A DNA stretch of 64,000 bases, taken from Lobosporangium transversale. Taxonomy: Eukaryota > Mortierellomycota > Mortierellomycetes > Mortierellales > Mortierellaceae. The notes beneath the pieces are model-generated. The model had not been told where the DNA came from and did not search any database. It saw only the letters and a program-made list of their open reading frames with translations. Positions 23,586 through 37,513 of the stretch are shown here, piece by piece (position 1 is the stretch's first letter; every line of letters begins with the position of its first letter). Location of the stretch: the NCBI RefSeq assembly GCF_002105155.1, contig NW_019028985.1:744001-808000 (forward strand), read 5' to 3'. Both the position numbers and the translations under genes were made by a program.

Positions 23586-23956
23586 ATGCCACATGTAAGT
23601 ATTCATTCTAATCAAGTTTAACTAGGCCTAATAGGATACGTCTGCTCTTTACTTTTTTCTACAAAATTGATCACTCTATCTACTTCGGCTCTGTATTCAT
23701 ATCCTTTCAGTTTACAGTTCTCTACTTTGCTTCAGCAAAGGATGCTTCCAAGACTGATAGCGATAAGTTTGAATGGGTCGAAGGTATTACTTCCCAAGAT
23801 CTGTCTCAATTACTTCTAGACCGCCATCCTGCTCTTGCAACTGTACTCAAAACATCCATGTTTGCTGTCAACATGGAGTATATGGATCAAGACCAGGCTT
23901 GGACTGTCCAACCTGGTGATGAAATTGCAATCATCCCACCCGTGAGCGGAGGATAA
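23586..23956 (+). CDS. MOCS2A: Molybdopterin synthase sulfur carrier subunit (MoaD/MOCS2A)
   Basis: Exon 1 is just nine coding bases (23586-23594, MPH), followed by GTAAGT; exon 2 is 23711-23956. Total 84 aa. MoaD/MOCS2A is a ubiquitin-fold protein that carries a thiocarboxylate on its C-terminal Gly and, with the large subunit, inserts sulfur into precursor Z to make molybdopterin. Visible features: N-terminal strand FTVLYFASAKD, FAVNMEYMD, and the diagnostic tail QPGDEIAIIPPVSGG ending in Gly-Gly. Presence implies a molybdenum cofactor pathway, for example for nitrate reductase or sulfite oxidase. Confidence 0.93.
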
Positions 23957-24543
23957 CCACATTCAGGATGACTCTTGGTGTGCTTTTTGCAATGGCTTTT
24001 TTTTTAATTCTCTTACACACAATCCCTTCAATTAACAGTTGCACCCATAGATATAAGATAATTAAAAGAAAGGTTTAAAAAATCTAAAAGGAAGGAAAGG
24101 AAAGCAATCCTTGTAATTCGAACAATATGGTAAGAAATGAGTCAAGGAGATTAGGGGTTGTTGTTTATTGTTTCCGGACGGGCTTTATTAGCCTCGTCAC
24201 AACCACAACCACGACAGAATGTTTACCATGTGAATAAAAATGAAAGTGCACCAGGAAGGTTTAGGACGTAACAGCCACCATACTCGTCGTCGCCTCCTTG
24301 GTCGCTCTAAATTTCATCAGAAAAATCGCACGGCCGCTCATAGTCATCGTCTGCACCATATCTGTCTAATACCAGGGTCATATTTCTGTGCTAAGATTTG
24401 CTTTGCGACGCGTAAGATAGAAACAAAACTAAACCGTCCAAAAAAAAGGGCCTTGTCACGTGAATGCTACCCATGTTTAAAAAAATGTCCTTTTAAAATT
24501 CTATTCTCTCTCTTGTCTGCAATATTTCCAAGTCTTTTTCAAC

Positions 24544-25660
<1,117 letters not shown>

Positions 25661-25949
25661 ATAAAATAGCTTCTGGATTCACCTTAATGTACAACACTTT
25701 TTTTATTTTTATTTTTATTTTTATTTTTTTGTTTTGACGGCTCGCTGTCTTTATTTTTTCAAAAGTGTGTAAACATATTCTGGATCACTGGAATGAATTG
25801 TCTGCTTGCATGTGGTGAAGAGGCGTAAAAAAAGAAAGAAAAATGCCTGTACAATATAATTCGGATTGTCTGGAATAAATGTAATATAACTACCGTTCCC
25901 GATATCACGCGGTCCCCATGTCATGATGATCATCTCACACCGAGACAGT

Positions 25950-28393
25950 CTATATGAACTGGAATTTACTCACCAATGACAGATGATCCGACCCAAAGTC
26001 TCTTGTCGGCAAACCTCGTTCATTAGCAATAAGTTGGCATGGTAAATCCAGACAACCTAGAAGTCTCAGCTTTGAGGATTGCTTTTCAGTACTCGATACA
26101 TTTGGCCGAAGATGGCCATAGAAGATGTAATCACATATTTCTCGAGCCCGCCGATGAAATGTGGTGAACGTCTCTCCAGGATGCGTCCAAGGGACACCGT
26201 CTCGTCTGTACATCGGTATAGCTGAAATATCATATGCACTCTGTAATGAGAACGGCTGGGAGAGGAGCGGACATGCACGCACACCTTTCATCACATCGGT
26301 ATGCCTCATATTTGGTCCGGAGCAAGGATCTGTCGGAGGCACCTTGACGGAATTGAACAGTTCAATATCACTGCTAATACTGATGGTTGTAATTGTTGAA
26401 GGTCCTTGTCCATCTTTATACTCCATCATATCTTTTGCAAATAGATGGGTATTAACAGATGTTGTTGGCAGCGTTGAGGCACACATTTGAGGCTGTATTT
26501 TCATAATGTTTGTGTTCGCACGTTCCACCTCAGGTTTACGTATCCAACAAGTGGCTTCATTGTCGCCAAAGACAGCATGAAAGTGAGAGATATCGTTATC
26601 ATAATACCCTTCATTGGATACATCTCCTTTGTTCTGTCCAGACAACAACTTATCCGGCAATTTAGAAACATCCACGAAGTCTTCAGAGATGAAAAAAAAA
26701 AAAAAAAAAAAAAAAAAAAGGTTATGACATGCAATTTAATTGCCAAAATAGATTGTTAGTGAAGCGAGCCTTGGAAGGCAGTTTACCTTGAGTCAAGAAA
26801 TTAATCACTGTACTATGTGGTAAAGCATTTAAATCTCCACAGAGAACTGTGATAAAATGAAAAAATCTTAGTATATCATTCAAAAAAAAAAAAAAAAAAA
26901 AAAAAAAATTATACACACTCGTATCGCTCCGGCTTTACCAAGTGGCGGCTCTGTTTCATCGTTATCGATAAGCTCCTTTGCCTTTGTAAGAAGGATCCGC
27001 AACTGCGCAATCTTCCGCATGCCCTGTTTGGGATTGAACAGAATATGGGTCGTTGCTATACAAACTCGCTTAGTGTGTTCTCCTATTAATTGGAAGGCGA
27101 GAAAAAAAGACAGTCAACTTCAGCTAGAGTCGTTCTATTGTAGTTGAATGAATAGACGCTAGCACCCTATACCTTGCTTGATATCAAACAGCCCAACAAT
27201 TCCGACATTATCACGATACTCTGGATCGTATCGATTATAATCTAGCAGATGAATAGAGATGGGCTGGACACTAAAGAGAAATCAACATCTATCCTTTTTT
27301 TTTTTTTTTTTTTTTGTTAATCCAAGCGTATGCAGTTCATTATCATTTACGTCTTATTGCGATAAAAGAGCGCGCAGCCGTCAATCTTGTCTCCATTCCG
27401 CTTTTTGTACACGCCGGTGTAGCCCCATTTTTGAAATTGTTCAGAAAAGTCTTTTTCAAAATGCATGAAATCGAGTTCTTGGAAACAATAAAAGTCGAAT
27501 GTATGCGCTATGTATATTAAATGTTAGTCGGAGAAAACCCAATATACTTAGTATATATTGAAGAAAAAAAAGAAGGCTTTTCCTGTCTAGTAATATAATA
27601 TCGCCCGAATCGATACAAAGTGATGAAGACACACCTCCTAGATGTCCGAGCTCGCGAAGCAGTGTCTGCTTTCTATACTTCCACATAACAGAATGACTTC
27701 CGTAGCCTTGGTAGAGGGATGAGTTGCTTCTGGCAAGGCTGTCCGCCAAGAGATTGTATGTCATAATCGTAAAATTGTCTATAATAAGGCTCATTAGAAT
27801 CAATGATTGTCCTTGTAATGGAATTGGAAATTATGATATGAACAAAGATTTTTGTCACGCTTGTAACCTTTTTTTTGGTCTTGATAGCGATCCCAACGTC
27901 GTTTGATGGGGTGGATAACGTTTTTATATGTTGGTCTTCGTGCTTGTCCATGTTTATGATAGTCCTGGCTTCCAGATGCTTCTCTCTCATTTGTATAATT
28001 TCCATCGTGTGAGCCTGGGGTTCGGGAGACATAGTTCTGTGGTCTAAACCCAAATTGCTGTCGTCCGTTGCCTTGCTCCTGCCCTTGAAATTGCGGCTGT
28101 GAGTGGACCGTGCGCTGTGAATTTGGCGCCCAAGGCCGTCGTGGTGCTTGAGATGAATAACGACCATAAACTTGATCCGCCAACTGTGACTGTGAGTGTC
28201 CCACACGCTGTGGATTTGGTACACGAGGTTGTCGTGGCATTTGTGATGAATAACGACCGTACACCTGTCCCGTCAACTGCGGCCGCAGTGATCGCTGCTG
28301 ATTCTGATGATAATCAATGGGCAATGGTTGTGATGAGCGAATCTGTCCTGGTCGCACGTTCTGATGCTCTTGTAACTGTTGCTTTTCGTTCAT
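25950..28393 (-). CDS. ANGEL-type endonuclease/exonuclease/phosphatase (CCR4-nocturnin superfamily)
   Basis: Seven exons: 28393-27868, 27778-27635, 27507-27351, 27270-27173, 27082-26939, 26846-26787 and 26680-25950, summing to 620 codons. EEP-fold motifs in order: FTIMTYNLLADS, the Mg-binding Glu in YCFQELDF, DGCALFYRNK, RDNVGIVGLFDIK, TTHILFNPKQG, VLCGDLNALPHSTV and the catalytic GSDHLSLV near the end. KLPDKLLSGQ and a long insertion before the last motif are typical of the ANGEL branch, whose human member ANGEL2 is a 2',3'-cyclic phosphatase; yeast Ngl proteins are also related. The N-terminal ~175 residues are Gln/Arg/Pro-rich, contain a 31-aa tandem repeat and look RNA-binding or disordered. 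The first donor (GTTACAAG) is weak and uncertain. Confidence 0.88.
28094..28279 (-). repeat. 93-bp in-frame tandem duplication in the ANGEL-like gene
   Basis: Two adjacent units of 31 codons share QVYGRYSSQ, then P-R, then PN-QR and HSQ at the same spacing; a third partial unit follows. The repeat stays in frame and expands a disordered N-terminal region. Confidence 0.8.
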
Positions 28394-28646
28394 ACCGTGG
28401 CCTCCGTGAGTAATCTTAGTTTGCTCCACATGAAATTTGTTATTGAGACAAGAAATGAACAAAAATCCCATGTCAAACAATAATATTTCCATTTTTAGCA
28501 AATAAAACCAGTCTAACGGTGAAATGTATTGTCAAGTTAACATAGTCAATCTCCTGATAAAATCTATAGCTGTATCTTTGACGCCCAATTACATTCAGAA
28601 AATAAAGAGAAAGTGTAAAAGGAAATTTCTTTAATTGCTCTCTATT

Positions 28647-31600
28647 TCAAACGTCCTTCTCGCTGCTAACTCGCAACTGCATAACCATTTGGTTCACCTG
28701 TTGAACATATTCACCTGGATCTGTCCCATCGGGTCCAGGCTGTTGTTGCTGCTGAAAGAGCTGTAGCGTCTGGGCCTGATCTTCTTCTGGTCTCTCAAGA
28801 TAACCAGTATTTATTTGAATACATGGATCTTGTTGTGAATAAAGTATATGCTGCGAATATTCCTGGGAGTGATGATGGTGATGGTCCTCGTTAAGTTTCT
28901 GGTGTCTATAATGGTGTTGTTGGTGCTGAACATGTTGCTGATATCCTCCAGGCGATGAAGAGCACGATGATGTGGCAGAAGAGCCCAATCTCGATTCTAG
29001 CGTTGGACATGTTTCCACTGATGAAAACCCATCTCCAGAACTGCTACTCATACTCCGTCCAACTTCTCCCAACACAAGCTTTTCTCTAAGCAATGCACGT
29101 TGCTGTTGCGGATCAACCTGAAAGTCATTCACAATATCACCAGCATCAATTACTGTAGGCAAAGCTTGATTATGCCTCCCTGTACTATCAACATTCACCA
29201 TCAAATATCCATTGGCCCGTAACCATTGCTCAACATCTGCCTTATCTCTCTCCAGCCACAGAATATGCATCCGGATACCTTCTAAGCATGTCGCCAAAAT
29301 CCTTTCATATGAGCTCGTATCCTTATGAGCAAAAAATTCCTGAATCTCATGATATCGCTCCAGATTCGAGAATGATCCAATGCTTAAAAGCACAAAATAG
29401 TCCAAGAATCGGATGTCATCACAGTGTCGTTCATATAGCATGTCCCAGTGAAGCCTCATGAAGTTCCAGAGCTCCGCTCTACCCTCGACAGATGACCGAA
29501 GAGTAGAAATTGCGGTTAAGATGTCTTGTGTACGGACCTCAGGCGACATGGCAAATGCTAATGTCCTACGAATAAGCTCTGTGGAGTGGCCATATCCCAA
29601 CACAGTAAGGGCTACAACCTTATCTCCAGGCATATATGACTCGCGGTAAAAATTAACAACCGCTTCGTACTCCTCTACCCCAGTGGTCGTTCGAAGAACA
29701 ATCTCAAAGACTGGGAACCGCAGATCAGGGGGAATCGCCGACATATCACGGTTATTCATGAAGATCCTGAAACGCCTCCGAGCCTCACTAACAATCCTAA
29801 TACCGCAGATAGCATAGTGAAAAAACATTGAGTGCACTGTAGCTTTTCTTTTCTTTAGGGGCCGCAATATTCAACTTACTCTGGGTCACCTGCTCGTCCA
29901 GCGTATCGGATTGCCAAGGCACGTAAATTGCCACTAGCAAGATCTTCTTGGTCAGAACCCTCCCAGCCCAGACGCTTAACAATCTTTGTAAATAGACGTC
30001 TTTGCACTTCTTTCAAAGCATCCATGATTGGTACTGGCTGTTCCAGCCATACCGAAAATAGCTCCTGTAATTGATATGATATCTCTACCCAAACCCTATG
30101 ATTGATGTCGACATCAAGCGCCTATTGTTAACTTGATTTCTTTTATAGAAAAAAAAAAAAAAAAAAGGGGTATACAGTGAAGTGATTCTTCAAGGAACGT
30201 ACATATAATCGTCTTCATCTTCAAAATACTTCAAGAGTGTCAAAAAGCTGCTCGTAGGCGTATGTCCACTAGCCACAAGTGCTGCTGCATCCGTCAATAG
30301 ACCGATTCTATTGGCAGCATCCAGTGTCGTCACGCTCTTGGACCCTAATGCTTGACCTAGAAGCTCCAGCGTCTTGGCTGGATAAGCTACACGGTAAAAT
30401 CCGGTTTGCCCCATATTGAACTTGTACCATTTAGTAGTATCCACCTTCAAAACCATCTCTTTAGTATCCATTGTAATATTGCGTGGAGTGGGATCATCCG
30501 CCGTAGCAATTGCTAAGGGGACAGGCCATAAAAGAGCATCTTCTTCGGGACGAACATCTCCTGTTGAAAGAAAAAGGTTTTGTCGGATCAAAATCGTAGA
30601 ATCGTCAAGCTCTGTAATAGACAATACTGGATACTAAAGTCAAAAGGGATGTGTACACAAAGTTAGTCCCTGGGCCATAATTCACAGCATTAAAGCGCAT
30701 AGAAACTAAATCTCGTAACCCCTACTCCAGTTTGCCTTGTCCATTTACGCATAAATCCTGGCACATCAACCTTGCACACCTCTGCTAGGGTGGCCCACAA
30801 GTCTTCAGTATTTGCATTTGCCCACATGTATTTCAGCATAAATTTCCGAATCCCTTTCAGGAGTTCGTCTTGACCAAGCCAGGCGCTTAGCATTCTGAGA
30901 ACTGATGCTCCCTTCATATAGCTGACTTCGTCGAAGATCTGGGTGATCTCACTTGGATTAGCGACACCAACTTCTACAGGGTGTGATGTTCGAAGAGCAT
31001 CATGCTTCAGAACCTCCTGAATCCGTTTGACAAACTCTGACCAAACATCCCAGGCAGGAAATAGATCATCTACCACGATATAAGCCAAGTGCGTTGCGAA
31101 TCCTTCAAATAGCCATAAGTCAGACCACCAATCCATTGTCACCAGATTGCCAAACCACTACGTCCCGTAAACCATTGAGAACCAGTCAATGAACCATTGG
31201 ATGTATGTGTACGTTGCATTCAATACTATTACTTTGCCATTCATGCTATCCACATCATGTTTACCTGGTGAGAAATTTCATGAATAACAGTAGCGGCAAT
31301 CTCACGCTTCCGGTCGTTTGTGCTGTACTCATCGAGAAGGACAGCATATGTCCGAAAAGTGATCAATCCCCAATTCTCCATGGCTCCTGGGGAAAAGTCG
31401 GGCACAGCCACTAAGTCCAGCTTGGGCAGTGGATAGGGTATATTGAACAATCGAGAAAAATATTCAACCGACTTTCATATGGATGATAGCCCATAGGCAG
31501 GGTTAAAAGCATTAGATATATTTAAATTGCTGTTTAGAAAAACATATGTTCAAGCGCGTCGGAAAAATAGATACCTTCACAGCCAAATCAAGTGAGTATT

Positions 31601-32066
31601 CCCCATGCTTTGCGAGACCGAATGGAGCATATAGGCGACATTGAACGGCCTCACCATTAAATTCTCCAGAAGTATAAGCTTCGATATAATCTAAATCTCC
31701 AATTGTCCATGCTAATAACTGTCAACATAAAAGAGGTGACAAACCATGAGAGATTAGAATATAAAAATCATCACACACACATGCAAATGGATAAGAATGG
31801 GATAAAAGCAACGTGCGATAATGGACATACATAAGTTGCCATGATTGGCGTCTTGAGGAAGGTGACCTGCTGCATCCCATTCTCGAGAATTATGATAGAC
31901 TCAACACTCATATTGGAAAGACAGGTCATTCCTTGAGGCGCAACCAGTGTCAATGTGAATGTAGCCTTGACACTAGGCTAAATAGTCGAATAATGACAGA
32001 CAGACAAGTCAAGAGTCTGTCAAATGCGCTAATAGATGCACCACTCTATCTTATCGGGCTTTTTGC

Positions 32067-32098
<32 letters not shown>

Positions 32099-32872
32099 CG
32101 TCTACCTCATCCCAACAGGGGAACGCCCTTCGTGCATGGGTAGATTGGAATTGGGTGGTAGTGAGTTGGCTGAGGAAGGTGAGTAAGAGCCATAATGATA
32201 GGTTAGCGTTTGTGACAGATAGACATTACAACAAAGGGAAAGAGCATGGCGGTTGACGAGAGATGATGGACTTACTGCACATTGTTGTCTGCATCGGTGT
32301 AAACAGATCGGTAGAACCCATTCAGCTTGTCGTTGACGAGACCAATGTAAGTCACATCCAATATCCAAGACGTACCAACATACAGCAGCTCTGGAAACTC
32401 TAGAGTAATGAGCTCCTCCTCTACATTATAACTTACGCTGGTTGCTGTAACACTGAATATCAGAGTGATGCGGTGGAGAATACAAAATGTTAAAACTTTT
32501 ATCCACAATAAAGATTTAACCGTAGAAATATATCGCCCATGTGGCCTTTCAGTGACTGACAGTAAAGCTTTGTCTACAATTATGGAAGCATGCGTACATG
32601 CCTATAAAAAAAAAAGAATGGAGCCAGCGATGGAAATGATCTCTACAAACGCACGCGTGATTTACCACTGTATTTGTTCAATGTGCTATCGAGTATTGTG
32701 CTTCTTCATTGCACACTAATACTCTAGTCACGCCACGCACCATAAGCAAGTTGTCTCTCAATGTACACGCCACAAGCTTGCTTCTGTTGTTAATGGATCA
32801 TCAATCAGGGAGTTCAACTTTGTATTAAACCGTTGAACCCTCAGGAACTATTTATTACACTCTGGTTCGCTT

Positions 32873-32906
<34 letters not shown>

Positions 32907-33445
32907 TTTCTCTGTCTCCTTCATTTTCTACTCGCTTCTCTCAATTTGGCCGATTGAGCGATGAGACATTAATAGGGAGGAGTAATAGCGATAGAAAGAT
33001 AGATGGAATAAATGTAGGAAGTTGGAAAAAGGCGCCATAGTCGAGTACAAACATAAACTATTTACCTGTATCCACCTGGAGTTAAATGGTCTCTTATGGT
33101 TGCTGTTTGGATATTCAGCTCCTTTGCATTCAAGGTGATACCACAAGAAGGTTCAGCAATACATATTCTAGGGTATCAAAGCAAAGCATGTCAACAACGC
33201 TTTTTTTAGGAAAAGCGGCGCGTGCCTGAAACAAACAACATGCATTCAAAAGCAAACGAGAGGGACCGATAAATAGGAGTGGCAAATGTGGGCTAAAAAA
33301 AAAATAAAAAATAAAAAATAAAAAAAAATAAAAAATAGAAGGTCTCTTACTCGATGGAACATTCACCAAGAAATGTGAAGTCGACTGGACAGGGTACAAT
33401 CTTGAGGGTGTAATGAATGGGGATGATGAGTCTTGCAGGAGTCAT
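28647..33445 (-). CDS. M1-family aminopeptidase (Ape2/puromycin-sensitive type) with long C-terminal tail
   Basis: Eleven exons (33445-33351, 33167-33066, 32452-32276, 32169-32106, 31977-31831, 31718-31575, 31471-31265, 31157-30726, 30633-30203, 30095-29880, 29796-28647) sum exactly to 1055 codons. Zinc metallopeptidase removing N-terminal residues from peptides. Substrate motif PGAMENWG at about 271-278; zinc ligands in HEISH (307-311) and Glu330, spacing HEXXH-X18-E; then WFGNLVTMDWW. The common HELAH is HEISH here and WLNEGFA is WLFEGFA. An ERAP1_C-like helical domain follows. There is no signal peptide or membrane anchor, so the protein is probably cytosolic. After ADVEQWLRANG, where relatives end, about 186 extra residues follow, rich in Gln, His and Ser. 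Only 253 bp separate its stop from the ANGEL-like start. Confidence 0.92.
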
Positions 33446-34922
33446 GTGGCCGTCGTTGTAAAGAATAAATGGACTAACACTCAGAAAAAGCTGTGTGAAG
33501 CTGCAGTGAGACTGTGGATAAATAGAGGAATGTTTTTGAGATGAATTGATGGAGCAAAGGGTGAGGAAGTGAATGAGGCGAATGAGTGAAAAGGGCGATG
33601 AAAGGATGACTTTGGAAGCTGCTACAAGTGATAACGAAGACCCTTTTCTCAAGAGAAAGAAAGAGGAGTGGAGAGAGCGGAGAGAGCGGAGAGGAGTGTG
33701 GAGTAGAGTAGAGTGTAGTGAGAGGGGTAACAGGGTGAAGAATAAAGTAAAAGCAGATAAGCTTTCTTTACCAAATCTCTTTCTATCTCTTCATAATTCA
33801 TTGCTAAAAGTTCAAACAGGATTGCTGTCTTGAGAAATGCTTGCACATGTTTATTGTGGGAAAGTCAGCAGCATCCAATCACACCACTGCCCTAAGATCA
33901 CAACACACAACATCCATTTACCCAAACACTTGTGATTCCCTTTCCCGTTATCGAACACCAAAACCTGTTGATCATCAAAAGGAAATGCGGACTTTCGATT
34001 AGATGCGCCATGTGGGCCAGTTTTTTTTTAATTTTCTTAATAAGCTAAATACCAAATTCCGTTGGAGCTATTCCATGTCAAGGTCCTCAGTCGGCTTTGT
34101 ATCGTTAATGCGTTAATGTAAAGGGAAATCCTTTGGCTTTGTAGATTGCTTTGGATTGCTTGATACTTGTCCATCTGTCAAACTAACGGTATTTGCTTCA
34201 TAATAGGAGATAAACAAATCAACACAAATTGGACGGGCCTGACTGGTTTAGCTCAATAACCCTTCCAATATATCATCCACTTCTTTTCACTAAAGTAGAC
34301 AGAAGTAGCTCTGTTTTGAAAAGAAATGATAGAATCCTCTTTGTGCTCAAGCTCCACAACCATCGGCCTACTTAATCACACGCGCTCACATGAACTGAGG
34401 CATGGTGTTTGTTTGTTTGTTTATTTGCTTTTCCGCTTTGAAACCTCTATAATTCTCTTTTTTTCTCATCGATCAAGGCTTTATAACTTCCGAGATTGCC
34501 GAGACGTAAAAAGACTTACAGTCTGACTTTGCTCACACCAGAAACACCAACACCAGAATTTCCTGCATGTAAAAACAATTATTTCTTCAAACAAATATGA
34601 ATGTTAAGCAAATTACTTCAGGGTTGCTCCACATCCATCTTGTACAACCTCAATTTCATCTTCTGGGAACATTTCCTCCACCAATCGTATCACACGACGC
34701 GTGTGTAAATACATTGCCACATCCACGCTGGTTAATTTCAACAGTTCCCATCTGCGACTCACTATATACAAAACACAAACTTCTTGCTGCTCGCTTACAA
34801 GGTATCTACTTTTTTTTTTTTCTAGAACATCAAAGTTGATCGCATTTCTTATTCTATAGGCAACTAATATGCATTAAGGTTTCTATTTTTTTTTTTTTTT
34901 TTTTTTTTTTGAGTTGCACTAT
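33446..34922. other. 1.5-kb interval upstream of the aminopeptidase
   Basis: Left part is the purine-rich promoter block (listed separately); the rest is AT-rich, with a T run at about 34886-34910 just beyond the 3' end of the Syo1 gene. No gene is supported. Confidence 0.55.
33560..33770 (-). promoter_or_regulatory. Pyrimidine-rich block upstream of the aminopeptidase
   Basis: GA-rich on the plus strand (gagagagcgg type), hence CT-rich in the sense of the gene starting at 33445. Probable promoter/5' UTR, by analogy with the other pyrimidine blocks in this window. Confidence 0.45.
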
Positions 34923-37513
34923 TTACTTTCGCTCTTTTTCCTTGTACTTCACAAACTCCACCAAGTTCAATACAGCTTCATCCCCACGATTCCTCAGGTC
35001 CCGATCCTTACGTCTATCAATATTACGAACCATAAACCGAACCATTTTGATCAAGCCTTTGAGCTCCTGATTGAAATTACCCTGAACAAATACAGGGAGA
35101 TCGTAGTCAAACTCAGCGTCCGCATAAATATCGTAAATAGCGTTCAACGCTTCAATACATGCCTCGGGGCTGGGCTTGTTTTTGAGCAAGCTGATCAAAA
35201 ACTCACCAATTACCTACAAAGTGATGTCATCAACATAAACAACAACAATATATGTCAGTACAAGTCCCATGATCACTTGTTCCTCAAGCAATCAAGCAAT
35301 CCCATCCTATCCCATAAACCTTAAGTCCATTACACAAGTATCAACAACGAACAAAAGAAAGCTCACATATGAGCCATACCTTATTTGTCTCAATGGCTCC
35401 TTGCCGCCTTGCAATCACGCCCAAACACCCTATAGTCTTAACGCGCATACTATCTGAAGTCGTTGAGGCATATGCTCCTATTAATGCAGGAACATGGAAA
35501 TCGCTCAATGGCACCTCGCCACCCAAACCGCGCGCCAAAGTCCATAAACAGCCCACAATGCCATCCAGAATAGTACCACGCATCTCTTGGCCTTTCTCTT
35601 CAGCCCCGACCTGTACGCCTTTTCCTGCAACAGCTCCGGCTTGTTGGAAGAGCCATACCCAGCATTGCTCTGCATCTGCTTTCCTTTGTTTGTACCACCA
35701 CTTTCCAGGAACTGCATCTGCCATCGTCAATAAGAAGTTATTGAGGGCTTCAATGGCACGTAAATGTGTCGTTGACAATTGTGCAGTAATTAAAGGTGCG
35801 ACTGTCGATGGAGTAGGGACTTCTTGTGGTGGGAAAGAGAGTGATGTTGGCGTTGCAAGACTAATAAGTGCCGGAAATACAGTGCTTGTCAAAATATTGA
35901 TAATAGGATGGCTAGAAAGATCCATTGGTATTTCATTTGACGCTGCCGCCAATTGCTCCATTTCCCGCAAGGTATTCTCATCCAATTCATCATCCTCTTT
36001 TTTCTCTGAATCATCTAAATTTTCTTCATCATCTTCTGCTTCCATATCATCGTCATCGCCACCTTCGTCTTTCCATTCTTCTTCCTCTTCCTCAACGCCT
36101 GCCACACTTTCAGTGCAAATGTTGGCAATTAATTCCAAAGCAAGTTGTAGTGTCTGCAGACGAGTCTCAATGGCTGCAAGGGTCTGTTCTTCTGGAGTGG
36201 CGGGTTGAGTAGGCTTCGAAAGATCTGGTTCTAATTTCTTGGCATTCTATCGCATGTTCGTCCAGGGAAAAAGGAGAAATTAGAAAAAAATAAAAAAAAT
36301 ATGCAACTACATCTCACTTAAGATACTTGTCCAAATACATACAGTGATCTCGGCTGCGGCAGTTGCTTCAGCACTAGCTTTTTGAAGATCATAATTGAGA
36401 GCACCGCTCAGGACAGGCATGACAGCGCTGTGGATCCCAGTGAAATCGCCCTCGCCCTCCGAGCTCTTAGGTGCTATGACACTTCTCAGATTGATGACAA
36501 TTCCGCATACTAGTGTCTTGATTAACAACTCCTGCTCTGCATTTACATTCAATGTCAGGATCTTCATGAGAGTTTTAATATAATCAGGGTTCTTGACAAA
36601 ATGGACTCGACAATCGGGGTTATCGTCAGTCAAAGTATAGAGACATTGGGCTAAAAATACATTAAAGCGCAAGTGCGTTAAAATAATGGACATTACGGTC
36701 TATTGACTAAGAGACCATTGGATCCTAAAAGTGCTTACCAGCAGCAACGATAACTCTTGGTGGCACCTTATCGACATTTGTCATAAATGGCATCAAAAAA
36801 GGGACTAGATTGAATTTGTTGATAGCCTTTAACGCTTTCTCAGAGTTTTCGCTCATTGCCCAGAAAATGCTGATCACGTTCTCAGCCCAATCCCAGACGG
36901 TTTTTCTTTTCTCATGCTCTTCACTTGTTGTTGCAGGCCCGCTGAACATGCTATCAATCATGTTCCCAAGTGGAGGAATCAATGCGGAGACTGGAGTAAG
37001 GACATTCTTGTTGTACATTTCATTAATGACCTCCTCTCCACCTACAACAGTCAAGTTACGGAGAGCTCCCAAGGCTTCCACAACAACCTCGTGTACTGAA
37101 TCGGTCAAACGCTCAATAAGCGCGCCAACCAAGTTTTTGCTGAGCATTAAACGACGAGTGGCAGCATCATGCATCAACAAATTACTAGCACCTGCAGCAG
37201 CCCAAGATCGTTCATTGGCATCCGGAGAAGACAGCTTTTTTGGCGTTCACAGGGAGGAAAGGATTTTCGTGTAAAACTTTAATGGGTTAATTGTACACTT
37301 CTGGAGACATTTAGGGCCATAAAGGCTATAGCGGTATCAATTGAATACAAATACACTGGGAGAGGAGCGAACGCCTACCTTGTTCATCAGAGGCATGATA
37401 GTCTCCACAGGCACGGGTTGAAGTGCTTCCGCAGCCAAAACCTCGGAAGTTGTCTCCATACCAGTGGCATTGTGGCGGTTCTGTTTCTTCCTATTGTTTT
37501 TGACTTTCCCCAT
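34923..37513 (-). CDS. SYO1: HEATR3/Syo1 symportin (nuclear import chaperone for uL18-uL5)
   Basis: Five exons, 37513-37379, 37234-36739, 36650-36343, 36246-35380 and 35213-34923, sum to 698 aa. Syo1 co-imports ribosomal proteins uL18 and uL5 for the 5S RNP. The N terminus is basic (MGKVKNNRKKQNRHNATG), typical of this family; ARM-like repeats follow (RSWAAAGASNLLMHDAATR, EALGALRNLTVVGGEE). At about 335-385 a long acidic loop of Glu/Asp runs interrupts the helices, as in Syo1, where the loop binds the cargo. C-terminal HEAT repeats end with AILNLVEFVKYKEKERK-like sequence (here AVLNLVEFVKYKEKERK). Human HEATR3 is about 680 aa. Firm assignment. Confidence 0.92.
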
